DNA from: Alistipes sp.
GTDB taxonomy: Bacteria; Bacteroidota; Bacteroidia; Bacteroidales; Rikenellaceae
DNA: 64,000 nucleotides
Direction: 5' to 3'
Assembly (NCBI GenBank): GCA_021201825.1
Contig: JAJQED010000004.1
Span: 1-64,000, forward strand
Shown here in pieces: positions 1-8,984 of this stretch. The notes under the pieces were generated by a model. The model was given only the letters and a program-made list of their open reading frames with translations, was not told the DNA's origin and ran no database searches. Each line of letters opens with the position of its first letter. The first letter of the stretch is position 1. A program made the translations under genes and the position numbers.

Positions 1-58
1 TCGAACCCAGGACCCCAACATTAAAAGTGTTGTGCTCTACCAGCTGAGCTACGGATTC
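1..58 (-). tRNA. tRNA-Lys (TTT), 3' end cut by window edge
   Basis: Read on the minus strand, this starts with a 7-nt acceptor arm at 58-52, then the D-arm motif TAGCTCAGCTGGTAGAGC. The anticodon stem CAACA/TGTTG encloses the loop CTTTTAA, giving anticodon TTT (Lys). The T-arm begins GGGTTCGA at the window edge, so the rest of the T-arm and the acceptor 3' strand lie outside. The identity is firm; only completeness is unknown. Confidence 0.95.
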
Positions 59-242
59 CTTTTTATCTTCCGGACCTTGTCTTAGGCATGCCGTGGCAGG
101 GTTTCCGAAAAACGTGGTGCAAAGATAAGCCTCTTTTTTTATTCTGCAAAATATATGCGTTTTTTGTTCGGGGACTGTCCTGAGCGGGCGGCAGGTCTGT
201 TTTTTGTATGATTTCACCACAGGTTGTTTTGCCGCGGTGACC

Positions 243-273
243 GTTGCCGGCGAATTAAAAAATCGTAAATTTG
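243..273 (+). promoter_or_regulatory. Bacteroidota-type promoter of the polyamine genes
   Basis: TAAATTTG at 266-273 matches the Bacteroidota -7 consensus TAnnTTTG exactly. GTTG at 243-246, spaced by 19 nt, fits the TTTG -33 element. Transcription would start near 280, which favours a start codon at 289 or 325 over the TTG at 271 that overlaps the promoter. Confidence 0.6.
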
Positions 274-324
274 CAACTTTGCGGGCGTATGGCCGGCGCG
301 AATGTAACCCTAAAAGTTTTGCCG

Positions 325-1512
325 ATGAGACTAATGATAATCGGGGCGGGCGGTGTTGGAACCGTAGTAGCCCACAAAGCCGCTAAGAACAGTGCTTTCA
401 GCGATATAGTCCTCGCCTCGAGGACGCAGTCCAAGGCGGACGAGATAGCTGCCGCCGTCGGTGGCGGACGCATAAAGACAGACCGGGTGGATGCCGACAG
501 CGTGGAAGAGCTCGAAACGCTTTTCGAACGGTATAAGCCGGAGATAGTTATAAATGTCGCCCTGCCGTACCAGGACCTTACTATTATGGAAGCCTGCCTC
601 AAGTGCGGGGTTAATTACCTGGACACTGCCAACTACGAACCGAAAGACGAAGCGAAATTCGAATACTCGTGGCAATGGGCATATGACGACCGCTTCAAGG
701 CTGCCGGTCTTACGGCGATCCTCGGTTGCGGATTCGACCCGGGTGTATCGGCAATATATGTAGCCTATGCGGCCAAGCATTATTTCGACGAGATACATTA
801 CCTCGATATCGTGGACTGCAATGCCGGGAACCACGGGATGGCGTTCGCAACGAACTTCAATCCGGAGATCAATATCCGGGAGGTGACCCAGAAAGGGCGT
901 TACTGGGAGAACGGCCGTTGGGTGGAAACCGAGCCGCACGAGATCCATAAACCGCTGACATACCCGGAAATAGGCGAACGCGAATCCTACGTGATCTACC
1001 ATGAGGAGTTGGAATCGCTCGTCAAGCATTTCCCGACCATCAAACGGGCGCGCTTCTGGATGACGTTCGGGCAGGAGTATCTGACCCACCTTCGTGTCAT
1101 ACAGAATATCGGGATGGCCCGCATCGACCCCGTACAGTATAACGGCTGTGAGATCGTTCCCATCCAGTTCCTGAAAGCCGTGCTGCCCGACCCGAAATCG
1201 CTCGGGGAGAATTATACGGGCCAGACATCGATCGGGTGTCGGATTAGAGGGATCAAAGACGGCAAAGAACGCACCTATTATATTTATAACAACTGCGACC
1301 ATGAACAGGCATACAAGGAGACCGGTACCCAGGCCGTGAGCTATACGACCGGTGTCCCGGCCGCCCTCGGTGCGGCAATGTTCGCCCGGGGACTGTGGAC
1401 AGGCCCGGGGGTGCTTAATGTCGAGCAGTTCGACCCGGACCCGTTCATGGCCGAGATCGGCGAGCAGGGATTGCCGTTTGTTGAGCTTTTCGATATCGAT
1501 CTCCAGGTCTGA
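325..1512 (+). CDS. Carboxy(nor)spermidine dehydrogenase (saccharopine dehydrogenase family)
   Basis: This 395-residue protein begins with a Rossmann NAD(P)-binding loop, GAGGVG at residues 7-12, and continues as a saccharopine-dehydrogenase-like protein. In Bacteroidota the family condenses putrescine with aspartate semialdehyde and reduces the product to carboxyspermidine. The next gene is the matching decarboxylase, only 18 nt away, which supports this over lysine metabolism. I chose ATG 325 because family members start a few residues before the GAGGVG loop; ATG 289 is possible and TTG 271 overlaps the promoter. The enzyme is expected to be cytoplasmic. Whether it prefers putrescine or diaminopropane cannot be read from the sequence. 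Confidence 0.88.
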   Translation: MRLMIIGAGGVGTVVAHKAAKNSAFSDIVLASRTQSKADEIAAAVGGGRIKTDRVDADSVEELETLFERYKPEIVINVALPYQDLTIMEACLKCGVNYLDTANYEPKDEAKFEYSWQWAYDDRFKAAGLTAILGCGFDPGVSAIYVAYAAKHYFDEIHYLDIVDCNAGNHGMAFATNFNPEINIREVTQKGRYWENGRWVETEPHEIHKPLTYPEIGERESYVIYHEELESLVKHFPTIKRARFWMTFGQEYLTHLRVIQNIGMARIDPVQYNGCEIVPIQFLKAVLPDPKSLGENYTGQTSIGCRIRGIKDGKERTYYIYNNCDHEQAYKETGTQAVSYTTGVPAALGAAMFARGLWTGPGVLNVEQFDPDPFMAEIGEQGLPFVELFDIDLQV

Positions 1513-1530
1513 CCCTTTTACCACGTAGTT

Positions 1531-2658
1531 TTGCAGTACCCGAACATACCGTCGCCATGTTACGTGATCGAGGAGAGGCTCCTCCGGGACAACCTTGCCG
1601 TTATTAAGGATGTGGCGGAGCGGTCGGGGGCGGAAATAATCGTAGCCCTGAAAGCTAACGCGACATGGAAGATATTTCCCGTTATGCGGGAATACGTCGA
1701 TGGTGCTACGGCAAGCTCATTGGCAGAGGCACGGCTGGTCCACGAACAGTTCGGAACCCAGTGTCATACCTACGCGCCGGTTTATACCGACGGGGATATC
1801 GAGGAAATACTGCAATACAGCAGCCATATCACATTCAATTCCCTGGAGCAATTCCGGCGGTTCGGACCGATGGCTATCCTGCGGGGTATTTCATGCGGGT
1901 TGCGGGTCAACCCGGGATACTCGCCGGTGGAAACGTGCCTGTATAATCCGTGCAGTCCAGGTTCGCGTCTGGGTATTCCGCACGATGAGCTTTCCGGCCT
2001 GCCGGACGGTGTGGAGGGTTTGCACTTCCACAACCTTTGTGAATCGGGTGCAGGGGAGTTAAGCAAGACACTCGAATATTTCGAAAGATATTTCGGCCAC
2101 CTGCTGCCGGGATTGAAATGGGTCAATATGGGCGGCGGCCACTTAATGACCCGGGAGGTGTATGACCGTGAGCTGCTTGTGCAGACGATACGGGGATTCC
2201 GGGACCGCTATCCCCACCTGCGGGTGATTCTCGAGCCGGGAAGTGCTTTCACATGGCATACCGGTTTCCTGCTGGCGACGGTGGAGGATATCGTTACCAG
2301 CGGGGGAATAACCACCCTGATGGTCAACGTGTCGTTCGCCTGCCACATGCCCGATTGCCTGGAAATGCCATATAAGCCGGCCGTAAGGGATGCCCACGAA
2401 CCCGGGCCGGGCGAAACGCGGTACCGTATCGGCGGCAACAGCTGCCTGGCGGGAGACTATATCGGCGATTGGGCTTTCGACCGGCAACCGCGCATCGGAG
2501 ACCGTATCGTATTCGAAGACATGATACATTACACGATGGTGAAGACCACGATGTTCAACGGCGTGTCACATCCGTCCATCGGGATAATCCGCACGGACGG
2601 AACTTTCGAGTTGTTCCGCCGGTTCGGTTACGAGGATTACCGCGACAGGATGGACTGA
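1531..2658 (+). CDS. nspC: Carboxy(nor)spermidine decarboxylase
   Basis: This is a 375-residue PLP-dependent decarboxylase with the alanine-racemase-type fold. It starts with the family hallmark IPSPCYVIEE. The PLP lysine is K41 in ALKANATWKIFP, followed by DGATASSLAEARL, HTYAPVY and SSHITFNSLEQFRRF. Later come FHNLCESG and GGNSCLAGD, the latter with the Cys and Asp expected at the active site. It would convert carboxyspermidine to spermidine as the last step after the upstream dehydrogenase. The start must be TTG at 1531, because the next in-frame ATG lies beyond the PLP lysine; a TTG start suggests modest translation. The residues just after the PLP lysine differ from the ALKGFA form I recall for the family. 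Confidence 0.93.
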   Translation: MQYPNIPSPCYVIEERLLRDNLAVIKDVAERSGAEIIVALKANATWKIFPVMREYVDGATASSLAEARLVHEQFGTQCHTYAPVYTDGDIEEILQYSSHITFNSLEQFRRFGPMAILRGISCGLRVNPGYSPVETCLYNPCSPGSRLGIPHDELSGLPDGVEGLHFHNLCESGAGELSKTLEYFERYFGHLLPGLKWVNMGGGHLMTREVYDRELLVQTIRGFRDRYPHLRVILEPGSAFTWHTGFLLATVEDIVTSGGITTLMVNVSFACHMPDCLEMPYKPAVRDAHEPGPGETRYRIGGNSCLAGDYIGDWAFDRQPRIGDRIVFEDMIHYTMVKTTMFNGVSHPSIGIIRTDGTFELFRRFGYEDYRDRMD

Positions 2659-2715
2659 ACCCGGAAGAATATCCGCCTTGCAAACAAGGCGATTTAATAT
2701 AACCTGCTTAAGTAG

Positions 2716-4026
2716 ATGAAAGGATTCCAACCTACCCGTTATTATCTCGAGAACGTACTGACCGGAACGCAGTTCCCCGACAGGGGATGGATGCTGGACG
2801 ATCCCGGCTGCAGCGACCCGGCACTCGTGCGGGCCGTATACTCTGCAAAACAGATAGAGGTGAAAGACGAGAGCCTCGGGCTTTATAAATTCTCGGACTG
2901 GCTTCCGGTAAGCCGGGCGCTGAAAGGTTCGGCATCCCCGGTTACATATCACAGCAAGGGCCTTGGCGGGTATCTCGGTCTGAAGAACCTTTATATAACA
3001 TTCAGCGGATGGTTTCCCGAGATCGGGGCGTCCATGACGACCTGTTCTTTCAAAGAGACGGAGGCCTACTCGGTGTGCGGGCGGATGGAGGCGGATGAAC
3101 GGCGGGTGCTGGTCGTGGCTTCCGCCGGGAATACCGCAAGGGCGTTTGCCAAGGTTTGCTCGGAGAATAACATACCGCTATTGATAAGCGTGCCCCGCGA
3201 CAATATCAATGCCCTGTGGTTCGAAAAGCCGTTGAACGATTGCGTCAAACTCATCTGCCCCGAAGCGGGCGGAGATTATTTCGACGCCATTCATTTGAGC
3301 AACCTCGTGCTGATGTCGGACCGGTATGTAGCTGAGGGAGGGTGCAAGAATATTGCGCGGCGCGACGGCATGGGAACGACCGTTCTCTCGGCCGTGACAT
3401 TCCTCGGTATGATCCCCGACTATTATTTCCAGGCGGTAGGGAGCGGCACGGGGGCCATCGCGGCCTGGGAAGCCAACCTGCGGTTCCTGGCCGACGGACG
3501 GTACGGGGATACGAAGATGAAACTTATAGTTTCGCAGAACGCACCTTTTCTGCCCATTTACGATGCATGGAAAGCGGGCTCACGTGCCATGCTTCCATAC
3601 AGCGACGAGCAGGCCCGCAAGGATGCGGAAGCCATTGACGCCAAAGTTCTGTCCAACCGCAAACCGCCTTACGGCATTGCAGGAGGGCTTTTCGACGCAC
3701 TTACGGAAACCGGGGGCGATGTCGACGCCGTTAGCAACGACCGGCTCCGGGAGGCGGCCCGTATCTTTGCCGAAACGGAGGGAATCGATATCCATCCCGC
3801 CGCCGCTACGGCAACGGCATCCCTTATCGAGCGTGTTCTTTCGGGAAGCGTCGAACCGGACAAAACGATAATGCTCAATATCACCGGTGGCGGAGAGGAG
3901 CGGTTCAAGGCGGACTTTACCGAACAAACCGGCCGGGAACTATTCTATCTCCAGCCGGAGCATGTTTTCCCGCTGGGCGCCACCAGCTGTGAAGTACTGG
4001 AAGTGGTGGATAAACTTTTCTTTTGA
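2716..4026 (+). CDS. Cysteate synthase (threonine synthase-like, PLP)
   Basis: This 436-residue fold-type II PLP enzyme carries the lysine in TTCSFKETEAYS (K113), the phosphate-cup motif SAGNTARA near residues 135-142, a glycine-rich GSGTGAIAAWEAN stretch and NITGGGEERF near the C-terminus. Its overall pattern (LYKFSDWLP, ITFSGWFPE, CKNIARRDGMGTTVLSAVT) matches the Bacteroidota cysteate synthase branch rather than true ThrC. That branch makes L-cysteate from O-phosphoserine and sulfite and feeds sulfonolipid (sulfobacin-type) synthesis in Rikenellaceae and relatives. No acyltransferase for that pathway is visible here. The main alternative is threonine synthase. Confidence 0.8.
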   Translation: MKGFQPTRYYLENVLTGTQFPDRGWMLDDPGCSDPALVRAVYSAKQIEVKDESLGLYKFSDWLPVSRALKGSASPVTYHSKGLGGYLGLKNLYITFSGWFPEIGASMTTCSFKETEAYSVCGRMEADERRVLVVASAGNTARAFAKVCSENNIPLLISVPRDNINALWFEKPLNDCVKLICPEAGGDYFDAIHLSNLVLMSDRYVAEGGCKNIARRDGMGTTVLSAVTFLGMIPDYYFQAVGSGTGAIAAWEANLRFLADGRYGDTKMKLIVSQNAPFLPIYDAWKAGSRAMLPYSDEQARKDAEAIDAKVLSNRKPPYGIAGGLFDALTETGGDVDAVSNDRLREAARIFAETEGIDIHPAAATATASLIERVLSGSVEPDKTIMLNITGGGEERFKADFTEQTGRELFYLQPEHVFPLGATSCEVLEVVDKLFF

Positions 4027-4084
4027 CAGTTCGGGGAATGGTGCGGTAATTTAGCCGGGATGCAAATATAAAATTGATCAAGCT

Positions 4085-4804
4085 ATGGGGTTCAGGCCGT
4101 TGGTCCGGAAATTAAGGCCCGGGAATTACGTAAGGGAATTGTCGGTGGTGATACTCGGTATATTTATCACCCTTACGGCAACGAACTATCTCTCCAACCG
4201 TTCCAAAAACAAGGAGTACCGGCAGATGATCTCGATGGTCCATGCCGAGTTGGTGGAAAACAAAACCAAGATCGACAATACCATCCGCATGATGGAATTT
4301 GAGCGGGGGATCGAGAAATACTTCTATGAGCATAGGGAGGAGATCGACCGGATGCCGTTGGATACCCTGTATAAATATCAGTATGTCCATCACCAGGTGG
4401 AATATTCCGTCTTCACGAACCACTCCCTGGAAGTACTTAAATTTTCATCGTCCGTATACTCCAACAACGATCCGATGACCATCCGGGCCATTATGGAAGC
4501 ATACGATAATGCCGGGATATGCGTGAAGTATATCGACCTGTTCTATTCCGACAAAGAGGAATTTATAAATTCGCTGGCGGACGAAGTAGGGGTTAACTTC
4601 AACGGAGTAAGGGACCAGCTGTCACAACAATACCATAGCTCCGCTATGAAACGGTATGTACTGATGTTACTCCCTGAGGAGCTGATCCGGGAAACCAAAG
4701 TGGCCAGTGACAATATCGGGCTGGCCATACGCCGGCTCGAACAGAAATTCCGGTTCCGCGATGTTCACCGTTTCGAATTTTACGATCCGGCACGGGATCA
4801 ATAA
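4085..4804 (+). CDS. Membrane-anchored hypothetical protein (DUF6090-like)
   Basis: A 239-residue protein with one hydrophobic helix at about residues 20-36 (LSVVILGIFITLTATNYL), followed by a charged helical region (NKEYRQMISMVHAELVENK). The rest reads as an alpha-helical soluble domain, probably facing the periplasm. This short N-terminal anchor followed by a helical domain resembles DUF6090-type proteins that recur in Bacteroidota, but I assign that from memory of the pattern only. The gene stands alone with a strong hairpin terminator directly after it. No catalytic motif is visible. Confidence 0.7.
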   Translation: MGFRPLVRKLRPGNYVRELSVVILGIFITLTATNYLSNRSKNKEYRQMISMVHAELVENKTKIDNTIRMMEFERGIEKYFYEHREEIDRMPLDTLYKYQYVHHQVEYSVFTNHSLEVLKFSSSVYSNNDPMTIRAIMEAYDNAGICVKYIDLFYSDKEEFINSLADEVGVNFNGVRDQLSQQYHSSAMKRYVLMLLPEELIRETKVASDNIGLAIRRLEQKFRFRDVHRFEFYDPARDQ

Positions 4805-4811
4805 TAAGTAG

Positions 4812-4838
4812 AAAAGCCCCGTTTGGACGGGGCTTTTT
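4812..4838. terminator. Bidirectional intrinsic terminator
   Basis: AAAGCCCCGT and ACGGGGCTTT form a perfect stem with a 4-nt loop, flanked by A and T runs. It lies between two convergent genes ending at 4804 and 4860 and can serve both. Confidence 0.9.
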
Positions 4839-4859
4839 ATTTCTGTATTGCGATTCAAT

Positions 4860-6212
4860 TTACTGTGCGTAATATTTATAGAACGCGATGATCGTTTCGA
4901 TCCCCCGGAAGAAATTATCCAGCCCGTAGCTCTCGTTGGGAGAATGTATCGCGTCCCTGTCCAGTCCGAAGCCCATTAGCAGGGATTTGGTGCCGAGTAT
5001 TTTTTCGAAACCGCTAATGATCGGGATACTGCCGCCTGAATAATAGGGCAGGGGTCTTTTGCCGAACGTCTCCTCGATGGCTTTGGATGCCGCGCCGTAT
5101 GCGGGCAGGTCGGTCGGGGTTACATAAGGCTGTCCGCCGTGCATCGGTGTTACCTTGACGCGTACCCCGGCGGGAGCGATCGACAGGAAATAGTCTTCGA
5201 ATAACCGGGCTATTTCATGGTGGTCCTGGTCCGGCACAAGGCGCATCGATATCTTGGCCGAAGCTTTGGCCGGAATTATCGTTTTGGAACCCTCGCCCAT
5301 GTAACCGCCCCAGATTCCGTTCACGTCCAGGCTCGGGCGAACCCCCGTTCGCTCCATGGTGGTATAGCCCGTTTCCCCGGCGATATCCGGTATGCCGATA
5401 CTTTGCTTGAACTCCTCGACATCGAACGGAGCCTTGTTAAAGTCTTCCCTCTCCTGCGGGGTGAGATCCCGAACCTTATCATAGAAACCGGGGATGGTGA
5501 TGCGGCCGTTGTCGTCGGTCAACCGTGCGATCATTTTAGCCAGCACGTTGGCCGGATTGGCTACCGCACCCCCGAACAGTCCGGAATGCAGGTCCTTATC
5601 GGGCCCGCTCACTTCCACTTCCATATAGGCAAGCCCGCGAAGGCCGCATGTTATGGACGGGACGTCCCACGCTATCAGGCTCGTATCCGAAACAAGGATG
5701 ATGTCTGCCGAGAGCATCTCCCGGTTATCCTCACACCATTTATAAAGACTGCCGGAGCCGATCTCCTCTTCGCCCTCGAGCATGAATTTCACATTACACG
5801 GCAGTGTGCCGGTCGCGACCATGGTTTCTAAAGCCTTTGCGTGCATATAGAGTTGGCCCTTGTCGTCGTTGGCCCCGCGGCACCAGATTCGGTTGTCATG
5901 GATCACCGGTTCGAACGGGTCTGTCTTCCACTCATCGAGCGGTTCGGGGGGCATCACATCGTAATGCCCGTAGACCAGCACGGTCGGTTTGGCCGGGTCG
6001 ATCTTCTTCTCGGCATAGACGACCGGGTTGCCCTCGGTCGGCATCACCTCGGCACGGTCGGCCCCGGCTTTAAGCAACGACCCCGCAAGCCATTGCGCGC
6101 ATTTCACCATGTCGGGCTTGTGTTCGCTCTTTGCGCTCACCGACGGTATCCGAAGAAGTTCGAAAAGTTCTTCGAGGAACCGGTCCCTGTTCTGTTCGAT
6201 ATAATTCGCCAT
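4860..6212 (-). CDS. M20 family metallo-dipeptidase
   Basis: This 450-residue protein has the M20 zinc-peptidase motifs in order: GHYDVMPPEP with H83 and D85, GANDDKGQLY with the bridging Asp near 116, and the catalytic Glu pair in LEGEEEIGSG near 146-152. A lid/dimerisation domain follows, and IPIISGFEKILG and HSPNESYG near the C-terminus carry the last ligand region. The length and motifs fit the CNDP/carnosinase-like dipeptidase branch, acting in the cytoplasm on short peptides. The start at 6212 (MANYIEQNRDRF) matches family starts; an upstream in-frame extension to 6257 looks non-native. It converges on the terminator at 4812-4838. Confidence 0.92.
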   Translation of the reverse strand: MANYIEQNRDRFLEELFELLRIPSVSAKSEHKPDMVKCAQWLAGSLLKAGADRAEVMPTEGNPVVYAEKKIDPAKPTVLVYGHYDVMPPEPLDEWKTDPFEPVIHDNRIWCRGANDDKGQLYMHAKALETMVATGTLPCNVKFMLEGEEEIGSGSLYKWCEDNREMLSADIILVSDTSLIAWDVPSITCGLRGLAYMEVEVSGPDKDLHSGLFGGAVANPANVLAKMIARLTDDNGRITIPGFYDKVRDLTPQEREDFNKAPFDVEEFKQSIGIPDIAGETGYTTMERTGVRPSLDVNGIWGGYMGEGSKTIIPAKASAKISMRLVPDQDHHEIARLFEDYFLSIAPAGVRVKVTPMHGGQPYVTPTDLPAYGAASKAIEETFGKRPLPYYSGGSIPIISGFEKILGTKSLLMGFGLDRDAIHSPNESYGLDNFFRGIETIIAFYKYYAQ

Positions 6213-6269
6213 AAAGGTATTGTTTTGAAGTTCAAGGTACGAAAATTTCCGCCACACCGGCCACGATAC

Positions 6270-6518
6270 TCATGGCTTATCCTGCTGTCCGTTCCGGGCT
6301 GCGAGCCGTTTTTTACGCAGGTATTTAATGGGCATCACCACTACGAGCATGATCGCAAGCCCGGCCAGGAAGATATACAGTAAACGCCAACCCATCGGGG
6401 TGAACAATCCCAGTGCGGTGAAGACCACGATATGGATAGCCATTATTACGATAAAGGACCCGGTAAGGATTTTTAAAACTTTGTTTTTGAAGCGGTTGTT
6501 ATCCCCTGTCTCAGCCAT
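6270..6518 (-). CDS. Small two-helix membrane protein
   Basis: An 82-residue protein with two predicted transmembrane helices (about residues 17-36, LTGSFIVIMAIHIVVFTALG, and 43-62) and a basic C-terminal tail (KYLRKKRLAARN), which suggests a cytoplasmic C-terminus. It starts 4 nt after the phosphoglucosamine mutase gene, so the two are very likely co-transcribed. I do not recognise a family; many Bacteroidota have similar short proteins after glmM-type genes. No function is proposed. Confidence 0.75.
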   Translation of the reverse strand: MAETGDNNRFKNKVLKILTGSFIVIMAIHIVVFTALGLFTPMGWRLLYIFLAGLAIMLVVVMPIKYLRKKRLAARNGQQDKP

Positions 6519-6522
6519 AACT

Positions 6523-7911
6523 TTATATTCCTGCTATCTGTTCTATCTTCCGGATAACTGTCCGGGCCAGTTCTTCAGCCGTGCCGGCATCCTTTGCTTC
6601 GCTGTAAATACGGATAATGGGCTCCGTGTTGGATTTGCGCAGGTGTACCCATTTGTCCGGGAAGTCTATTTTGACCCCGTCGATATCGGTCACCTGCTCT
6701 GCGGCAAACTCCTCTTTGATCCGTTCCAATATGGCGTCCACGTCTATGCCGGGGGTAAGTTCGATCTTGTTTTTGGAAATATGGTAGGACGGGTAAGTGG
6801 CTCGCAGCTGCGATGCGGTTAGCCCGGATTGTGCCAGATGGGTCAAAAACAGTGCGACACCCACCAGCGCATCCCGGCCGTAATGCAGGCCGGGGTAGAT
6901 AACCCCTCCGTTGCCCTCCCCCCCGATAACGGCGCCGGTTTCTTTCATCTTTGTGACCACGTTGACCTCGCCAACCGCGGCGGCCGAATATTTGCCGCCC
7001 CGCGCCCGGGTTACATCCCGCAGGGCCCGGGTGGAACTGAGGTTCGAGACCGTGTTGCCCGGTGTTTTTGACAATACGTAATCGGCTACCGCGACAAGGG
7101 TATATTCCTCGCCGAACATCGAGCCGTCCTCGCAAACGAGTGCCAACCGGTCCACATCCGGGTCTACCGCTATACCGAGGTCGGCTTTCTCCCGCACGAC
7201 CGTTTCCGAAAGTTCCCGAAGATTCTCCGGCAGGGGCTCCGGATTGTGGGGGAACTCACCGTTGGGAGTTGTAAAAATCTCGACCACTTCTACGCCCATT
7301 TGTCTTAGCAACCGTGGGATAGAAATACCACCTACGGAATTAACCGCATCGACGACCACCTTAAAACCTTTACTCTTTACAAGCCCTGTATCCACCAGCG
7401 GCAAAGCAAGCACGGCGGCTATATGTTCGTCGTCGTAAGGTTCGCACCCGAGGACTTTTCCTTTATGGTCCACTTCCGGGTAGAGAGTGTCGGTGCGTTC
7501 TGCCAGTTGCAGTATCTTTTTGCCGTCCGCGTCGTTCAGGAATTCGCCCCGTCCGTTCAGGAGTTTGAGGGCGTTCCATTGCCGTGGGTTATGGCTGGCG
7601 GTGATGATTATGCCCCCGTCGGCACCCTTGGCGATCACGGCCATCTCCACGCCCGGGGTCGTCGCCAGACCGGGATTGATTACATCGATACCGCATCCGA
7701 GCACCGTTCCCTCCACCAGGTCGTTGACCATTTCGCCGGATATCCTTGCGTCACGGCCTATGACGACCGAGAGCCTTTTTCCGGGATTGGCTTCCCGGAG
7801 CCACCGGCAGTAGGCGGTAGTGAATTTAACGATATCTATCGGGGTAAGGTTGTCGCCGGGCATTCCCCCGATGGTTCCCCTGATGCCGGATATGGATTTT
7901 ATAAGCGTCAT
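6523..7911 (-). CDS. glmM: Phosphoglucosamine mutase / phosphohexomutase
   Basis: This 462-residue alpha-D-phosphohexomutase interconverts glucosamine-6-phosphate and glucosamine-1-phosphate for UDP-GlcNAc and peptidoglycan synthesis. It shows the phosphoserine loop TASHNPRQWNALK near residue 105, the metal loop DPDVDRLALV, the sugar-specificity loop GGEGNGGVI and the phosphate-binding C-terminus RKSNTEPIIRIYSEA. The sugar loop GEGNGG fits the GlmM-like Bacteroidota branch, although phosphomannomutase activity cannot be excluded. The gene faces away from the nucleoside phosphorylase gene and shares a 130-bp divergent control region with it. Confidence 0.88.
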   Translation of the reverse strand: MTLIKSISGIRGTIGGMPGDNLTPIDIVKFTTAYCRWLREANPGKRLSVVIGRDARISGEMVNDLVEGTVLGCGIDVINPGLATTPGVEMAVIAKGADGGIIITASHNPRQWNALKLLNGRGEFLNDADGKKILQLAERTDTLYPEVDHKGKVLGCEPYDDEHIAAVLALPLVDTGLVKSKGFKVVVDAVNSVGGISIPRLLRQMGVEVVEIFTTPNGEFPHNPEPLPENLRELSETVVREKADLGIAVDPDVDRLALVCEDGSMFGEEYTLVAVADYVLSKTPGNTVSNLSSTRALRDVTRARGGKYSAAAVGEVNVVTKMKETGAVIGGEGNGGVIYPGLHYGRDALVGVALFLTHLAQSGLTASQLRATYPSYHISKNKIELTPGIDVDAILERIKEEFAAEQVTDIDGVKIDFPDKWVHLRKSNTEPIIRIYSEAKDAGTAEELARTVIRKIEQIAGI

Positions 7912-8040
7912 GTGCGATTGTTTTTATTTCGGTCAGGTTGGTGAAAATTCGACGCAAAATAGCTACTTTTATGGCAATCGGCAATTTTTTCGGGACGTTT
8001 TAATATGGCGTTCCGGCAAAATTCAAAACGTCAAACCGCT

Positions 8041-8916
8041 ATGAGAAAGATCGAATCTTCGGAACTTATAATCAACGGGGACGGCTCGGTGTTCCACCTG
8101 CACCTTATGCCCGAACAGCTGGCCGACACGGTTATACTGGTCGGGGACCCGGGACGTGTGGACCTTGTGGCTTCCTATTTCGACGACAAGGAGTTCCGGA
8201 CAGCCAGCCGCGAGTTCGTCACCATTACCGGCCGGTACAAGGGCAAACGTATGACGGTGATCTCGACCGGCATCGGCACGGACAATATCGACATCGTGGT
8301 GACCGAACTGGACGCCCTGGCAAATATAGATTTCGAGAGCCGTACCGAGAAACAGTGCAAGAAACAGCTCACGCTTTTGCGGCTGGGCACTTCCGGTGCC
8401 TTGCAGCCGGACATCGAACTCGGGGCTTTCCTTTTCTCGCGCACTTCCATAGGGTTCGACGGGCTTTTGAACTTTTATGCCGGGAGGAACCGGGTGTGCG
8501 ACTTGCCGATAGAGCAGGCATTTATCGAGCATACGGGCTGGAGCGACCTGCTGCCCAAACCCTATTTTATAGATGCGGACAGCGGGCTCAGGGAGTTGTT
8601 TGCCGATGTGACGACGGAGGGAATGACAGTATCGGCGCCCGGCTTCTATGCCCCGCAGGGACGGTGGGTGAGGCTAATGCCGGCCGACCCGGAGCTGAAT
8701 ACCAAAATAGAGTCGTTCCGTTACGGGGACAGGCGCATCACCAATTTCGAAATGGAAGGTTCGGCCCTTGCAGGACTTGCCGCACTGATGGGGCATCGCG
8801 CCGCCACCATCTGTACCATTATCGCCCAGCGGGTGGCCCACGAAACCAATACGGACTACCGGCCCTTTGTTGATAAAATGATCATAATGGCCCTGGACAA
8901 GCTGTCGACCATTTAA
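8041..8916 (+). CDS. Nucleoside phosphorylase (uridine phosphorylase-like)
   Basis: A 291-residue PNP_UDP-family phosphorylase. VILVGDPGRVDLVASYF near the N-terminus is the family's phosphate-binding signature region, and STGIGTDNIDIVVTELDAL and RLGTSGALQPDIELGAF are also characteristic. The nucleoside site FEMEGSALAGLAALMGH carries the E-M-E ribose motif. It would cleave nucleosides with phosphate for salvage in the cytoplasm; the exact base preference is uncertain. I chose the ATG at 8041 because the 12-residue upstream extension from 8005 is unlike family starts. Confidence 0.88.
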   Translation: MRKIESSELIINGDGSVFHLHLMPEQLADTVILVGDPGRVDLVASYFDDKEFRTASREFVTITGRYKGKRMTVISTGIGTDNIDIVVTELDALANIDFESRTEKQCKKQLTLLRLGTSGALQPDIELGAFLFSRTSIGFDGLLNFYAGRNRVCDLPIEQAFIEHTGWSDLLPKPYFIDADSGLRELFADVTTEGMTVSAPGFYAPQGRWVRLMPADPELNTKIESFRYGDRRITNFEMEGSALAGLAALMGHRAATICTIIAQRVAHETNTDYRPFVDKMIIMALDKLSTI

Positions 8917-8927
8917 AATATAATGGC

Positions 8928-8935
8928 TATCTTTG
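8928..8935 (+). promoter_or_regulatory. Promoter -7 element upstream of dnaN
   Basis: TATCTTTG matches TAnnTTTG exactly and lies 50 nt before the dnaN start, just after the nucleoside phosphorylase stop. No good TTTG is seen at the expected -33 position, so support comes from the -7 box alone. Confidence 0.4.
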
Positions 8936-8984
8936 ACAATTCCGGCCGCCGCCGGATATGTAACCGGATTAAAAACATTCAGAT

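Noticed and set aside
331-1524. 397-codon open frame antisense to the carboxyspermidine dehydrogenase gene
   Set aside because: It mirrors a confidently identified gene in GC-rich DNA and has no domain or start signal of its own.
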